Positions 10,822 through 21,780 of a stretch of DNA of 64,000 bases are shown here, piece after piece. The position numbers were made by a program, and so were the translations under genes. Source of the DNA: Zygnema cylindricum. Taxonomy: Eukaryota; Streptophyta; Zygnematophyceae; Zygnematales; Zygnemataceae. The stretch covers positions 52,871 to 116,870 of the forward strand of contig JBBHKE010001840.1 of NCBI GenBank assembly GCA_037447655.1. Direction: 5' to 3'. Each line of letters opens with the position of its first letter. Within the stretch, counting starts at the first letter, position 1. The notes under the pieces were generated by a model. That model was not told where the DNA came from, searched no databases, and saw nothing but the letters and a program-made list of their open reading frames with translations.

Positions 10822-11512
10822 TGAAATTTTGTGGTCTCCATTAACCCACAAAATTAGCAGCTTATGTAAAGCCTGTAGAATAATATTTGCCCCTTTCACT
10901 TTCTCACTCAATGAGTGCCGCCCAGGCACAAAAATATTTTGTCCACCCTTACCTCTATGAGGACAAGACTCCCCTGAGTCAAACGCAAAATGAATCACTG
11001 AATTTGCTCCCCTGAGCAGTAAGTTATGGCAGGTCAAAGATGGCATTTAAATACAAAAGATCACCTGGAGAGAGGCGCCTCAAATACGCTAAGTCCCTTG
11101 ACTCCTACTCATAACTACCTACTACTCTACCCTATGCCAATCAAAAGAGTGTATAGTACAAGAAGGTACAGTGGCGGATTGTACTTCTTGTACGGCCATT
11201 GTACAACATGGCCTTTTGGTTGACACTTGTCAACTTGGGAGCCATCGTTCCTCCTCCCATCTTTCTCGACGTCCAATGATGTGTCGCCACGTGGCAAAGC
11301 GGGCCGCGTTGTCTGAAAGGCGCCGAAGATTCATTCGGGTTTGGCAGGGGCGACGAAGGCCGTCCGATCATATATTTTACACGGTTAGATTCGCGTCCTC
11401 GAGCTTTGTTTGACTATAGATGTCGTTTCGTCAATTTTGGTCTGTTTAAGTCAAAGTGACGTTGTGATAACACTTTAATTAATAACCGAACCATATATGT
11501 GTATCGTTTTGT

Positions 11513-11585
11513 TAACGCCTAAGTGGATAAAGCATACGTCTATATATTACTCCGTAGACCCAGGTTCAAATCTTGGTAAAGGCAG
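11513..11585 (+). other. tRNA-like module in copia-A 3' LTR (antisense)
   Basis: The plus strand has CGCCTAAGTGGATAAAGCAT, close to an A box and tRNA-Arg-like D arm, and 40-50 bases later AGGTTCAAATCTTGG, a B box/T arm. The element runs on the minus strand, so the module is antisense. The second copia-A LTR has it at 16830-16901. The cloverleaf is imperfect; a polymerase III promoter or a decayed tRNA are both possible. Confidence 0.55.
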
Positions 11586-11740
11586 CATTTTGGTAAGTTC
11601 AATCTGTCCGATTGCCTGCCAGTCTGCCTGTTTCTTTCTGACTATGGCGACAGCTATGGTGACTCTCTCCCTCTCTTTACTATAGAGTTTAAATTAAGAA
11701 TTGAATATTAACTTCTTCTTTTCAACACTCCCCTCAATTC

Positions 11741-12847
11741 TTAGTCAACTTTTAACTTAAGTCCACAATTTTCTCTGTAGAATTTTAACTTAGGAGAAGG
11801 CATCGGTTTTGTCATCATGTCTGCAATCATCTCTTTATCAATTTTATGAACCGGTTTAATTATTTTATGCTCAACCCTCTCTCTGACAAAGCTTAGTCTT
11901 ATATCCATATGTTTAGCTTTGAAATGGTGTTTTGGATTAGCTGCAATAGAAATAACAGCTTCATTATCACAAAAGACATTCTGAGTCCCACATTTCATGA
12001 ACCCAAGTTCTTTGAGTAGAGATTTTACCCACATTAATTCTTTAGTGGCAGCAAAGGAAGCCATGTACTTAGCCTCTATAGTGGATTGAGCAACTACTTT
12101 CTTTTGTTTGCTACTCCAACAGCATGCACCAGATCCAATTTGCAACACATATCCAGTTGTACATCGTGTGCAAGGCGCATCCCCATAACTGGCATCACTC
12201 CAAGTGGTGATGTCAGTGTGCTCCCCTCCCAAATTCAACCATAATTCCCTTTTTCCCACCAAATATCTCATCACTCTTTTGGCTGCTTCCCAGCCTCTTT
12301 TCCTAGGTTCATTTAGACTTCTACTGAGAACACCTACAGCTGCAGCAATGTCCGGACGTGTACAATTCATAAAGTAAATTAAACTGCCTACGATTTGCCG
12401 ATAAGGAATTCGTTCCATAAACCTCTTTTCTTCCTCATCCATCTCATCATTCAAAATCAATATCCCTCTTTCTTCAATCCCCTCCGATACTTTCTTTAGA
12501 TCCATGGGAGTGGTACACCCATTTGCTTTCTCTATCTGAAACTTTTCTAGCATATTACCGATAGCTTCTTTCTGACTGAGTCTTATAATTCTATTCCCTC
12601 TATCTCTCGCCATTTGAATCCCCAAAATGCATTTTGCTTCGCCGAGATCTTTCATGTCAAACCGACTTCTTAGATCGTGTTTGAGTTTGTTAATCAAATC
12701 TATAGACTTGCTTAAGACTAACAAATCATCAACATTAATAGCAATAAATATCACTCCATTTTCATCATCAAATATATATATGATGTGATCTGAACTTATT
12801 CTAATGTATCCCAAACCTCTCAAAAATTCATCTAATTTATGTTTCAC
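11741..12847 (-). pseudogene. Copia-A RT C-terminal part and RNase H
   Basis: A 368-aa open frame. RT: INVDDLLVLSKS contains the catalytic VDD pair (Y-V-D-D in active copia; here N precedes VDD). RNase H: TWSDASYGDAPC, then STIEAKYMAS, then VFCDNEAVISIAANPKHHFK and HMDIRLSFVRE, giving D, E and D active-site positions. The stop lies next to the polypurine tract. Internally intact, so decay has been uneven along the element. Confidence 0.88.
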
Positions 12848-12891
12848 TGTCGCGAGGCTTGCTTAAGGCCATAAAGTGATTTTATCAGTAT

Positions 12892-13512
12892 TCACACTTT
12901 GCTTTTTTCTCCACTTTCCACGAATCCTTCCGGTTGCCTCATGTAGATTTCTTCTTCTAACTCTCTGTGTAAGAAGGCGATTTTAATATCCATCTGATGT
13001 ATCTCCATATCCTCTGTTGCGGCTAAACTTAAGAGGATTCTGACAAAGGGAAATGTGACTATCGGTGCAAAGGTTTCTTCATAGTCTATTCCTTCTTTCT
13101 GAGTATAACCTTTAGCAACCAACCTAGCTTTATATCTTTCAATGGAATTATCTGGGTTTAGTTTAAGCTTAAAAACCCACTTACATCCAATCGGTTTTCG
13201 ATCTGGTGGACAATCTACTAACTCCCATGTATTGGCTTCCATGATGGAAGCCATTTCTTCATTGATGGCAGTGATCCATCGGCTGCTCTCTGGTGAATTT
13301 ATGGCCTCTAAGTATGTCTGAGGTTCATCTGGGTGAGACATCTTTGTAAGTTGGTTATCTACTTGTCTTTCTTGAAGCCGTTTACTACTTCTTCTTCCTC
13401 CTTCAAAATCTGAAGTCGGTATAGAAGGCATCCTCGGATTTCGTTTAGGAAGATTTTCAACTCCCCTGTTTTCCAATTCCAGTATTTGATCAAGTTCCTC
13501 GTCGGTTTCCAC
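12892..13512 (-). pseudogene. Copia-A reverse transcriptase, N-terminal part
   Basis: Open frame of 206 aa with hallmark copia RT sequence: WELVDCPPDRKPIGCKWVFK, RYKARLVAKGYTQKEGIDY, ETFAPIV, MDIKIAFLHRELEEEIYM. The frame stops at a TGA replacing the Cys codon in the segment that in relatives reads KVCRLIKSLYGLKQ. RT continues in another frame from 12847. Acts on element RNA inside virus-like particles in active relatives. Confidence 0.85.
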
Positions 13513-13575
13513 TTCGAATTGTGGCTTATCTTCGGATATTGTCTTTTCGTCCTTCTCTTTTGGTATATCTGCAAA

Positions 13576-14600
13576 TTATTCCTTCTCCTCGTCTTCCTTC
13601 TCTTCATTTCCAAAGTCAAAGTCAGAAAACTGACCCGGTTCAAATCTGATTTTTACTTCTTTGTTATATTTGAATGGATCGATAGACTTTACTTCATTCA
13701 TCACAACTATGTGTTTTACCAAAACGATATCTCTCTTTTTCAAGTCATACACTCGATATCTTTTTGTGCTCTCATCATATCCTACAAGATATCCCGGTTT
13801 CCCTCTTCCCTCTAACTTCCATTTAGTCTTATCGGTATCCAAACTGTAGACTTGACTTCCGAACACTCTCAAACTAGACAAATCTGGTTTTCTTCTTGTC
13901 CACCTTTCATACGCAGTTTCCTCCTTATTTGCTGAAGTTAGCACTCTATTTTTGATGAAGTTAGCATAGTTCATAGACTCAGCCCAAAACTGCAATCCTA
14001 TTTTTTTATCAGTTAGCATACTTCTGGACATGTCTCCTAAAGTTCTATTCACTCTTTTTGCTACTCCATTTTGTTCCGGATTATAAAGAACAATTTTCTC
14101 ATGATTGATTCCTTCTTCATTAAGAAATTCTTAAATTCTTTTGAGGTGTATTCTTGCCCATTATCACTTCTTATCTCTTTTATTGAGGTTTCATGTAATT
14201 TTTCACTCCACACTTTGTATTCTTTGAAACATCTTAGTACCTCTGACTTATGTCTAAGAAAATATACCTAAATATACCTTAGTGTATCTAGACCAATCAT
14301 CTGTAATGGTTAGCATCCATCTCTTCCCCCCATGTGAAGCATTCCTAGCTGGTCCCCAAACATAGTGTGAACTAGATCTAATACTTTCTCTCTTCTAAAT
14401 GTGGATGGCTTTGGAAATGGGAGACTATGAATCTTCCCTTAGGCATATCCACTACAATCATCTGAGGTCTAATCATCTCTAAACTCAATCCCATCCACTA
14501 TTCTTTTTTTCTTCATTTTCTTTAATATGTCCAGATTCACATGCCCCAACCTCTTGTGCCAAAGCATCATATCACTTCCACATGAGTGGAGAACACCCTT
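13576..14600 (-). pseudogene. Copia-A integrase region
   Basis: The upstream part (14100-14600) is fragmented but reads the HHCC and first catalytic Asp segments in different frames. The open part (13576-14052) starts MNRTLGDMSRSMLTDKKIGL and includes RWTRRKPDLSSLRVFGSQVY, the conserved core just after the last catalytic Glu of copia integrases. It runs on into an acidic Glu-rich linker. Disabled by frame breaks. Confidence 0.75.
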
Positions 14601-14765
14601 TTCATTGCAAAGTACAATTCTCAACATTCCTTGACTACCCTTTTCAGCTATGAAATAAACCTCATTATCAAAGCTAGCTGTAAAGATTCCTTTCTTGGTT
14701 CCTGTTTCGAACTCTTTTTCATCTAGAACAGCTGTAGAGACTAGATTCTTGTTAAGCTATGGAAT

Positions 14766-16141
14766 CTAAAGAACATCTGAGAGTGTTACAATTGAAGCCT
14801 TTCCATCAACTAGAACTTTTAAATCAACTGATCCAACAAGACTTGTGGTTTCTACTCTACCATCTCCATACTCTATCTCAACTGTTGGAATCTTTCTTAA
14901 TTTAGTAAACCACCTCTTTTCCTTGCACATATGCATCGAGGCCCCTGAGTCTATGATCCACCCATCCTCAAGTGGATCCCTCTTACCTCCGAAAGCACAC
15001 TTTTGTCTCCGTAGAATTTTTGCATGCTTCTCAGTGGTTTTTGGTTTAAGAAGAAGCTCCTCGAGCTCCTCTTCCGGTTCCGTTACTTCATCTTGTCCCT
15101 CGTCATGAACTTGAGTTAGAAAAGCCTTTTTCTTTCCTCCATCTCTTGAGGAACCTTGTTCATCTTTCAGTCGGAGATCTGCAAGCTTGACACACTCTGC
15201 CATATAATGTCCCGGTTTCTTGCAGAAGTGACATAGTCCACCTCGAGGAGCTCCTCTCCCTTGTCGATCAAATCTGCCACCTCCTTGTCCTCTTCCTCCA
15301 AAGTTTTGATAGGGATTCTTTCCCTTTTCCTCATCACCCTTCCGCCAATCTGATCCTGCAGCCAATGCTTAAACAATCGGATTTCCTCTCCTAAGTTCTA
15401 TGGTACTCTCTTTCACTAAAATCATCCCTACTGTATCATCCTAATTCTAATTGCTATCACCTACATCCTGCAACCGATTAATGATATTCTCATACTCTTC
15501 AGGTAGTTTCATTATCAGTGTATTTACTCTTTTTCTCTCAGACCATGAGAAACTTGCACTCTCTAGTTCTCAAAATAATGCTCCTAAATCATTGCAATAA
15601 TCATTCATACTTCCTCTTTTGTAAGTATAAGCTGAAATCTTGTATTCTGCCAGCTGTTGTTGCTGCAATGACCCACTTTTATATTTGTTTACAAGAGATA
15701 CCCAAATCTGAGTGGAAGATCTAACATGCATAGAAGGAATGGCAATACCCTTCACTACACTTTTGAGAATTAGTAGCTTAGCCACCTTCACCTTATAGTT
15801 CCAATTTTCATATTTTGATTGTTCGGTTTAACTCTTTGTCACCATTGCTGGTGGTGTTGCTGTCGATATCGTCTTTGATAATGGAATCCCTTGGGAAGCA
15901 ACTCCTCCCTTTTCTCCTTCTATGATTATCTCCTCCTCTTCCTCGTCATGGTTCGTGATGGTGGCTGTGGTGGCGGAGGCGCCAGAAAAACGTGTTCCTC
16001 CAAACCCAGGTGGAGGTGGACATCGAATTTGCCCGAACACTATGCCCCATAGGAGCTTCTCAAACAGTTCTCCCTACATCATCATCTCCCAATAAAGAAT
16101 GTCAGATCCATTAAATATGGGCACCCTAGAGGGTGGGCCCA
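14766..16141 (-). pseudogene. Copia-A gag and protease region
   Basis: Starts at the ATG inside the primer site (MGPPSRVPIFNG...) and is broken by an early TAG and later stops. The best-preserved frame (14766-15365) contains a zinc knuckle CHFCKKPGHYMAEC (CX2CX4HX4C) typical of nucleocapsid. The protease motif WIIDSGASMHMC follows, with the catalytic Asp in DSG intact, then the start of the GAG-pre-integrase segment. A separate gag piece with AYTYKRGSMNDYCNDL lies at 15570-15791. The architecture matches copia-C, which is less damaged. Confidence 0.8.
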
Positions 16142-16146
16142 TAACC
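16134..16146 (-). promoter_or_regulatory. Copia-A primer binding site (initiator tRNA anticodon type)
   Basis: Directly inside the LTR end, the minus strand reads GGTTATGGGCCCA, the exact complement of the anticodon stem-loop of eukaryotic initiator tRNA-Met (UGGGCCCAUAACC). Drosophila copia primes from this internal part of a cleaved tRNA instead of the 3' CCA end. The ATG in the site is also the first codon of the MGPPSRVP gag frame. Confidence 0.75.
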
Positions 16147-16480
16147 TGAAATTCTGTGGTATCCATTAACCCACAAAATTAGCCGCCTATGTAAAGCCTC
16201 TAGGATAATATTTTCCCCTTTCACTTTCTCACTCAATAAGTGCCGCCCAGGCACACAAATTTTCTGACCACCCTCACCCCTGTGAGGGCAAGACTCCTCT
16301 GAGTAAAACGCAAAAAGAATCACTGAATTTGCTCCCCTGAGTAGTAAGTTATGGCGGGCCAAAGATGGCTTATAAATACAAAAGGTCACCTGGAGAGAGG
16401 CGCCTCAAATACGCTAAGTCCCTTAACTCCTACTCATAACTACCTACTACTCTACCCTAGGTCAATCAAAAGAGTGTATA

Positions 16481-16610
16481 GTACAAGAAGGTACAGTGGC
16501 CGATTGTACTTCTTGTACGACCATTGTACTACATGGCCTTCTGGTTGTCAACTGGGAGCCATCGTTCCTCCTCCCATCTTTCTCGGCGTCCAATGATACG
16601 TTGCCACGTG
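16481..16610. promoter_or_regulatory. Copia-A LTR palindrome and G-box
   Basis: GTACAAGAAGGTAC, an 11-base spacer and GTACTTCTTGTAC form a hairpin-capable palindrome (16481-16518). CACGTG lies at 16605-16610. In element orientation the order is G-box, palindrome, then a TATA-like TATTTATA near 16370-16380. The other copia-A LTR has the same set (palindrome 11156-11193, G-box 11288-11293). Likely U3 enhancer and promoter. Confidence 0.6.
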
Positions 16611-16829
16611 GCAAATTGCACCGCGCTGTCCGGAAGCCGCCAAAGATTCATTCGGGTTTGGCGGGGGCGACGAAGGCCGTCCGATCATATATTTTACACA
16701 ATTAGAATTGCGTCCGCGAGCGCCGTTTGACTATAGATGCCGTTTCGTCAATTTTGGTCTTTTTAAGTCAAAGTAACGTTTTGATAACACTTTAATTAAT
16801 AACCGAACCATATACGTGTATCGTTTCGC

Positions 16830-16901
16830 TAACATCTAAGTGGATAAGGCATATGCTATATAGTACTCCGTAGACCCAAGTTCAAATCTTGCTAAAGGCA
16901 A
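16830..16901 (+). other. tRNA-like module in copia-A 5' LTR (antisense)
   Basis: Same module as at 11513: ACATCTAAGTGGATAAGGCA for the A-box/D-arm region, and AAGTTCAAATCTTG for the B box. Present in both LTRs, so it was part of the element when it inserted. Confidence 0.55.
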
Positions 16902-17045
16902 CATTTTGGTAAGTTATCAATCTGTTTGATTGCCTGCCTGTCTGCCTGTTTCTTTGTGACTATGGCGGCAGCTATGGTGACTCTCTCCCTCTCTTTACTA
17001 TAGAGTCTAAAATAAGAATTGAATATTAATTACTTTTTTTCAACA

Positions 17046-17907
17046 TGGAGCCATGGCTGCATTGGCATCATAGGCAGGTTAAAAGAAGTGACATAAGTCA
17101 CTTCTACCAAAAGGTTGAGTCTAGCAGGACTCGACCTTCGACTGGTAGGGCGAGGCGTAGCCGTAAGCCTTAGCTGGTCTGTCATTGAAGTCCGTTAGAG
17201 TACATGGGGTATGATAAGTTTTTAAATATGTTAATGTTTACTAATTTGATTTAAGGAACTATGGATAAGTAACATAGAAACAAATCGGATTATAGTGCGA
17301 ACGTGAAACTGCACGAAACAAATGTACCGGACATTGATTTTCAATGGCTACCATTCAAAGCCGTTTTGGATCTGACGACGCGCATCATCGCCGAGATCCC
17401 AGAATGGGCGCTTTGGCGGTTTTTGGGCGTGACATGACCTGGCGCCACGTGGCAAGATAACATTGGAAAGCGGGAATCCCAGAGAGCATGAGGGCGGGTC
17501 CGGAAGAGACAGGCGTCCACTCAATGGCCGAGTCGTACACAGACCGTACAAAAAGTATACCGACCACAGTACCTTTTTATACTTTACTGTTCGCTGATTC
17601 GTTCGTACATAGTAGATAGGAGTTTTGAGGGGGGTTTAGCACTTAGGAGATTTAGGAGGTAGCCGCCTCTCTCCCAATGAGCTTGTGTATATTTTGACTT
17701 TTTGCCACTTGATAACTAATCGCATGGTTTGCTGTTTTAAGTGATTTCTTTTGCTACTGACTCAAGGGAGTCCAAAATGCACACGGGTGCGTTCAGATTG
17801 CTTGTTTGCATACTTGGGTATCTGTGATTCTACCTGAAGAAGGGTTAGCCAAAAACAGTATAGAGGCTTCCTGAATTCTGTAGTCCAATGGGGGACACAG
17901 AATTGCA
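17046..17907 (+). mobile_element. Copia-B 5' LTR, second part
   Basis: Continues the LTR interrupted by copia-A and ends in GAATTGCA just before the primer site. It contains a tRNA-like module on the minus strand (about 17121-17185, with AAGGTCGAGTCCTG as B box), a G-box CACGTG at 17446-17451, and an imperfect GTAC palindrome near 17537-17575. Apart from the interruption it has the same layout as the other copia LTRs. Confidence 0.65.
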
Positions 17908-17913
17908 GGTTAT

Positions 17914-19030
17914 GGGCCCACCCTCTAGGGTGCCCATCTTCAACGGATTTGGGTTCATTTATTCGGAAGCCATGATGGTAAGGGTTTTGTGAGAAAAACG
18001 ATACTGGGGTATCGTCAGTGGACAAGTGAAACGTCCATCTCAAGGAATTCCACCAGGGTTTAGTGGAGTGAGCTTTTCTACAACAGTATTTTCTCCAACG
18101 GAGGAGGCAGACAGTGGGGACACCAATGTGTCCAAAAAAGGGAAGGGGAAGGAGACACCTCTTACTCGTATTGCCACTGCATCTGAAGGGGCGGCCATGA
18201 AGACCGAAGAAAACGATATTCAAATGTGGGAGTACACAAACATAGCTGCCAGGCACTTCATTCTAAGCATCTTACTCAAGCCTTGGCATCCTCCTATCTC
18301 CACATCTTTAAGGTCGATGAGTTGTGGGAGACCTTAGTGGAGATCTATAGAGCCGGTACAATTTAGGAGATCCAGTTGGCTGACCAACGGTTAAAGGAGT
18401 ATAATTACAAAGGGGGGAAAATGCTAGACTATTGTAATGACCTCTTTTGTTTGTATATGGAGATGGAGAGTGCCGAGTGGACCGGTACAATGAAGATGAA
18501 AGTCAGCACGCTCATCATTAAACTACCTAATGAGTTTGAGAATATAGTGTACCGAGTGCAAGAAATGGATGACAACTTGTGGAAGTGGAACACAGTAGTC
18601 CGTATGATACTTGTGTAGGAGAACACTATCGAGATTCTGAGAGGAGGAAAGAGCGTTCAAGCTCTAACTGCCGGAACGACCAAAACGACCTGCAAGCAAC
18701 ACTCCCCGGGAGATTAAGATAACGGAACCGTACGCCCTGCCAATTCGGCAAAGCCGGACACTTCATAGCCGATCGCACTAAGCAGTCTGCTGAGGCTCAA
18801 GAAAATCGCGGAGGAGGTTCTTCCGCGCAATGCACTGGCACGCCGTTACGGCACCGAGGAATGAACCTCCCAGGAGGAGACGGAGAGCTTCGTTGACGAA
18901 CTGGCGGAAATACATCCTTTAAAACGGCGCCCTCGGAGTTATTCAAGAACTCCATGAAGGATGCATCATGACCGCGCATCCATGCATATGTGCGTGTACT
19001 TTTTACCATGCTAAGAAAGATCGCCACAAT
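17914..19030 (+). pseudogene. Copia-B gag remnant
   Basis: Begins ATGGGCCCACCCTCTAGG (MGPPSR) inside the primer site. Open pieces read MKRPSQGIPPGFSGVSF-like sequence after 18020 and NYKGGKMLDYCNDLFCLYME, then MKLP-type sequence, after 18370, all matching copia-C gag. TAG replaces CAG at about 18364. The zinc-knuckle region near 18740 survives only as QFGKAGHFIAD, without the pattern intact. The protease segment is not recognisable in one frame. Confidence 0.7.
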
Positions 19031-19139
19031 TTGAGAGGAGCAGAGTTATTGCCTCTGCATCTAGTTGGATTAGGGATCCGAAAGTCTTGTGCGGGTAGAC
19101 TTCCCTCACGTTCTCAGATGTATTTTACATTCCTCAGCT

Positions 19140-20421
19140 GAGCAAAAATCTTGTCTTCACTTCTGTATTAGATGATAACGAGTTTGATACCTTCACTAGA
19201 AAGGGAGTCTTTACAACTAAGTATGGGAATGAAGTCTACTTCACAACAGATAAGGATAGCCAAGGAATGTTTAGGCTTAACCTGAGTAATGAAAAGAAGC
19301 ATGCTTATTATGTTGGTGTCCCAAACTTGATGATCTGGCACAAGCGGTTGGGGCATCTGCACTTTGATAGGCTGAGGGAAATGAAGAAGCTTGGTGTAGT
19401 AGAAGGTATTCAATTTGGGGAAAATGAAATGATAGATGATTGTAGTGGCTGTGCCCAAGGTAAGGCTCACAGACTTTCATTTCCCAAAACTGCCACATAC
19501 AAAAGTGAGAAAGTACTAGATCTGGTCCACACAGATATCTGGGGACCAGCAAAAGTACCTTCGATAGGAGGTAAGTGGTTTGTGATGAAAATTACTAATG
19601 ACTCGTCCAGATACTCTAGAGTTTACTTCCTAAAAGCAAAGTCTGAAGCTACAACTTACTTCAAAGAATATAAAGCCTGGAGTGAGAAGTTCCACGGAAC
19701 CCCCATTTAGAGAATAAGAAGTGAGAATGGGGGAGAATATACCTCTAACCAGTTTGAGGAACATCTGAGAGAGGAGGGAGTTCAACCTCAAAAAAATGTA
19801 CCTTTTAATCCAGAATAAAATGGGGTAGCTGAGAGGTTGAACCGAACTCTAGGAGATAGTGTATCTAGTATGTTGGCCGACAAAAGGATAGGAAAAAGGT
19901 TTTGGGCTGAGGCCATGAACTGTGCTAACTACATCAAGAATAGAGTCCTTACCTCAGCTGTGAAAGGAATGACACCTTATAAGAGATGGGTTGGAAGGAA
20001 ACCAAATGTTTCGCTCCTCAAAGTATTCGGTAGTCAAGTTGAAAGTCTTGACACAGATAGGAAGAACTCAAAATTAGATGCTAAAGGGAAAACGGGATAT
20101 TTTGTGGGATATGATGAGGATGTCAAGGGATATACAGTCTATGACCTAGCTAAACAAGATATCATTCTGGTAAAGCATCTAGTTGTCATGGATGAAGGGA
20201 AGTCATTTGACCCTTTCAAATACACTAAGAAGATAAGAGTCAGTTTTGGGTCCGAGAGTGAGGAGGACTCAGATCTTCCCCGAATAGACACAAGTGAAAA
20301 CGTGATTGGAGATTCAGGGGAGATCCAAGATGGGGAAGATACACTGGGATCTCCTCATATCTCTATACACTCTGAGGAGACAGAGGAGGAGGAGCCGGTA
20401 CATGGATGGGGGAACCGATGA
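19140..20421 (+). pseudogene. Copia-B integrase
   Basis: The piece 19267-19710 has the HHCC domain (WHKRLGHLHFDRLREMKKLG, then DDCSGCAQGKAH) and the first catalytic Asp in LVHTDIWGPAKV. After a TAG in place of Gln, RSENGGEYTSNQFEEHLREE holds the second catalytic residue, with Glu where relatives have Asp in SDNG. The E-containing NGVAERLNRTLGD follows a TAA replacing Gln. The second open piece (19837-20421) is the C-terminal part with an acidic linker. Confidence 0.8.
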
Positions 20422-20572
20422 GATAGTAAGGAGGAACAAGAGAGGTCCCTCCATTCCAGCTTCTGAATTTGAGGGCGGGTGAAAGAGCAGCAAAAGGCTA
20501 TAAGAAAAAGAGGCTGCTCACAAGGTATCAAAGCTATCTCACGCAGATGAGCCTCAATCATACTCGGAGACA

Positions 20573-21538
20573 ATGGACAGTCCGAAGAAAGACCGATGGG
20601 TCAGAGCCAAAAATGATGAGATGGCTTCCATCATGGAAGCTTATACTTGGGAGCTGGTTGACAATGCTCCAAACATAAAACCTATTGGGTGCAAGTGGGT
20701 ATTTAAATTGAAACTGAACCCAGATAATACCATTGAAAGATATAAGGCTCGGCTGGTAGCAAAGGGGTTCATCCAAAAGGAGGGGAAAGATTATTAGGAG
20801 ACTTTTGCTCCGGTGGTTCGGTTCCCATCTGTAAGGATTCCCCATAGTCTAGCTGCAGCAGAAGACATGGAAATACACCAGATGGATATCAAGACCGCTT
20901 TCCTCAACGGTGAACTAGGGGATGAAATCTTCATGCGACAACCAGAGGGATTTATAGAGGAAGGAGAAGAGAGCAAAGTCTGCAGGCTCATAAAGTCCTT
21001 ATATGGATTGAAGTAGGATCCCAGACAATGGAACAAGAAACTAGATGAGTTTCTCACCGGTCTGGGATATATTCGTATCAGTTTTGACCATTCTATTTAT
21101 ATGTTTGAGGATGAGAATGGTGTAATTTTTATTTCAATTTATGTGGATGATTTGCTGGTGTTAAGTAACTCTATTGAAAAGATCAATAAGTTAAAGAAAG
21201 ATCTTAGAAGCAGATTTGACATGAAAGATTTAGGGGAGGCTAAATATATTTTGGGGATTCAAATGGAAAGAGATAGAGGGAAGAGAACAATCAGACTTAC
21301 TCAGAAGGAAGCTATCATAAATATGCTTGAGAAATTTCCGATGGAAAAGGCAAACAGTTGTACCACTCTCATGGACTTGAAGAAAGTAAGTGATGGGAGT
21401 GTAGAAAGAGGAGTGATAATACTAGATGATCAGATGAGTCCGGAAGAGAGACAGTTTATGAAGTCAATTCCTTATGTAGAAATTAATGGTCCTTTAAAGT
21501 ATTTTCTAGGTCTAAATAGAAATATAGAAAGAAGCTGA
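20573..21538 (+). pseudogene. Copia-B reverse transcriptase, truncated
   Basis: RT segments WELVDNAPNIKPIGCKWVFK, RYKARLVAKGFIQKEGKDY, MDIKTAFLNGELGDEIFM and IYVDDLLVLSNS (catalytic YVDD intact) are broken by TAG codons at the Glu of DYEETFAP and the Gln of GLKQAPRQ. The last piece ends SIPYVEINGPLKYF, where the final residues are already LTR sequence. RNase H is absent. Confidence 0.85.
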
Positions 21539-21780
21539 GGCAGTCTACCTCTAACTTCTCTCTCCAACTCTCAAACTTGTCGCAGTCACTGAGAAAATGG
21601 AGAGGAAGCTAGAGCCATGGCTACCTAGGCTATCCTGAGGTTTACGGGAAATATATATTAGGGGTTTTTTTAGTAAATAGATATGTGCCGGCCACAGGTA
21701 TTGAACTTGGCACCTGCCGGACGGCAAGTTGCCGGTAGACGGAAACCTTAGCCGTTAAGTCTTGATGTAGTGTTACGTAC
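21490..21780 (+). mobile_element. Copia-B 3' LTR-like segment, diverged or truncated
   Basis: Contains AAGTATTTTCTAGGTCTAAATAG and the GCCATGGCT block seen in other copia LTR starts, then a minus-strand tRNA-like module (21690-21763; A box in TTAACGGCTAAGG, B box AAGTTCAATACC). It does not align well with the copia-B 5' LTR beyond these landmarks, so it may come from a different subfamily by recombination. The right boundary is uncertain. Confidence 0.45.

Larger units (their letters stand above)
10822..17045 (-). mobile_element. Copia-A: Ty1/copia retrotransposon nested in copia-B LTR
   Basis: A complete-length element of 6224 bp. LTRs at 10822-11727 and 16147-17045 begin TG and end CA on the plus strand. 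A perfect 5-bp target duplication TGGAG flanks it (10817-10821 and 17046-17050). On the minus strand the order is 5' LTR, primer site (16134-16146), gag with CCHC knuckle, protease, integrase, RT, RNase H, a polypurine tract (GAATTGAGGGGAG, 11728-11740), 3' LTR. This domain order defines Ty1/copia. The LTRs differ at scattered sites and the coding region has several stops and frame breaks, so it is an old, inactive copy. Confidence 0.93.
17908..21490 (+). mobile_element. Copia-B internal region, truncated and decayed
   Basis: Primer site GGTTATGGGCCCACC at 17908-17922, then gag, protease remnants, integrase and RT in order on the plus strand. The RT frame runs straight into LTR-like sequence at about 21490, so the end of RT and all of RNase H are missing. 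Many stops replace Gln codons of relatives. Inactive. Confidence 0.85.
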
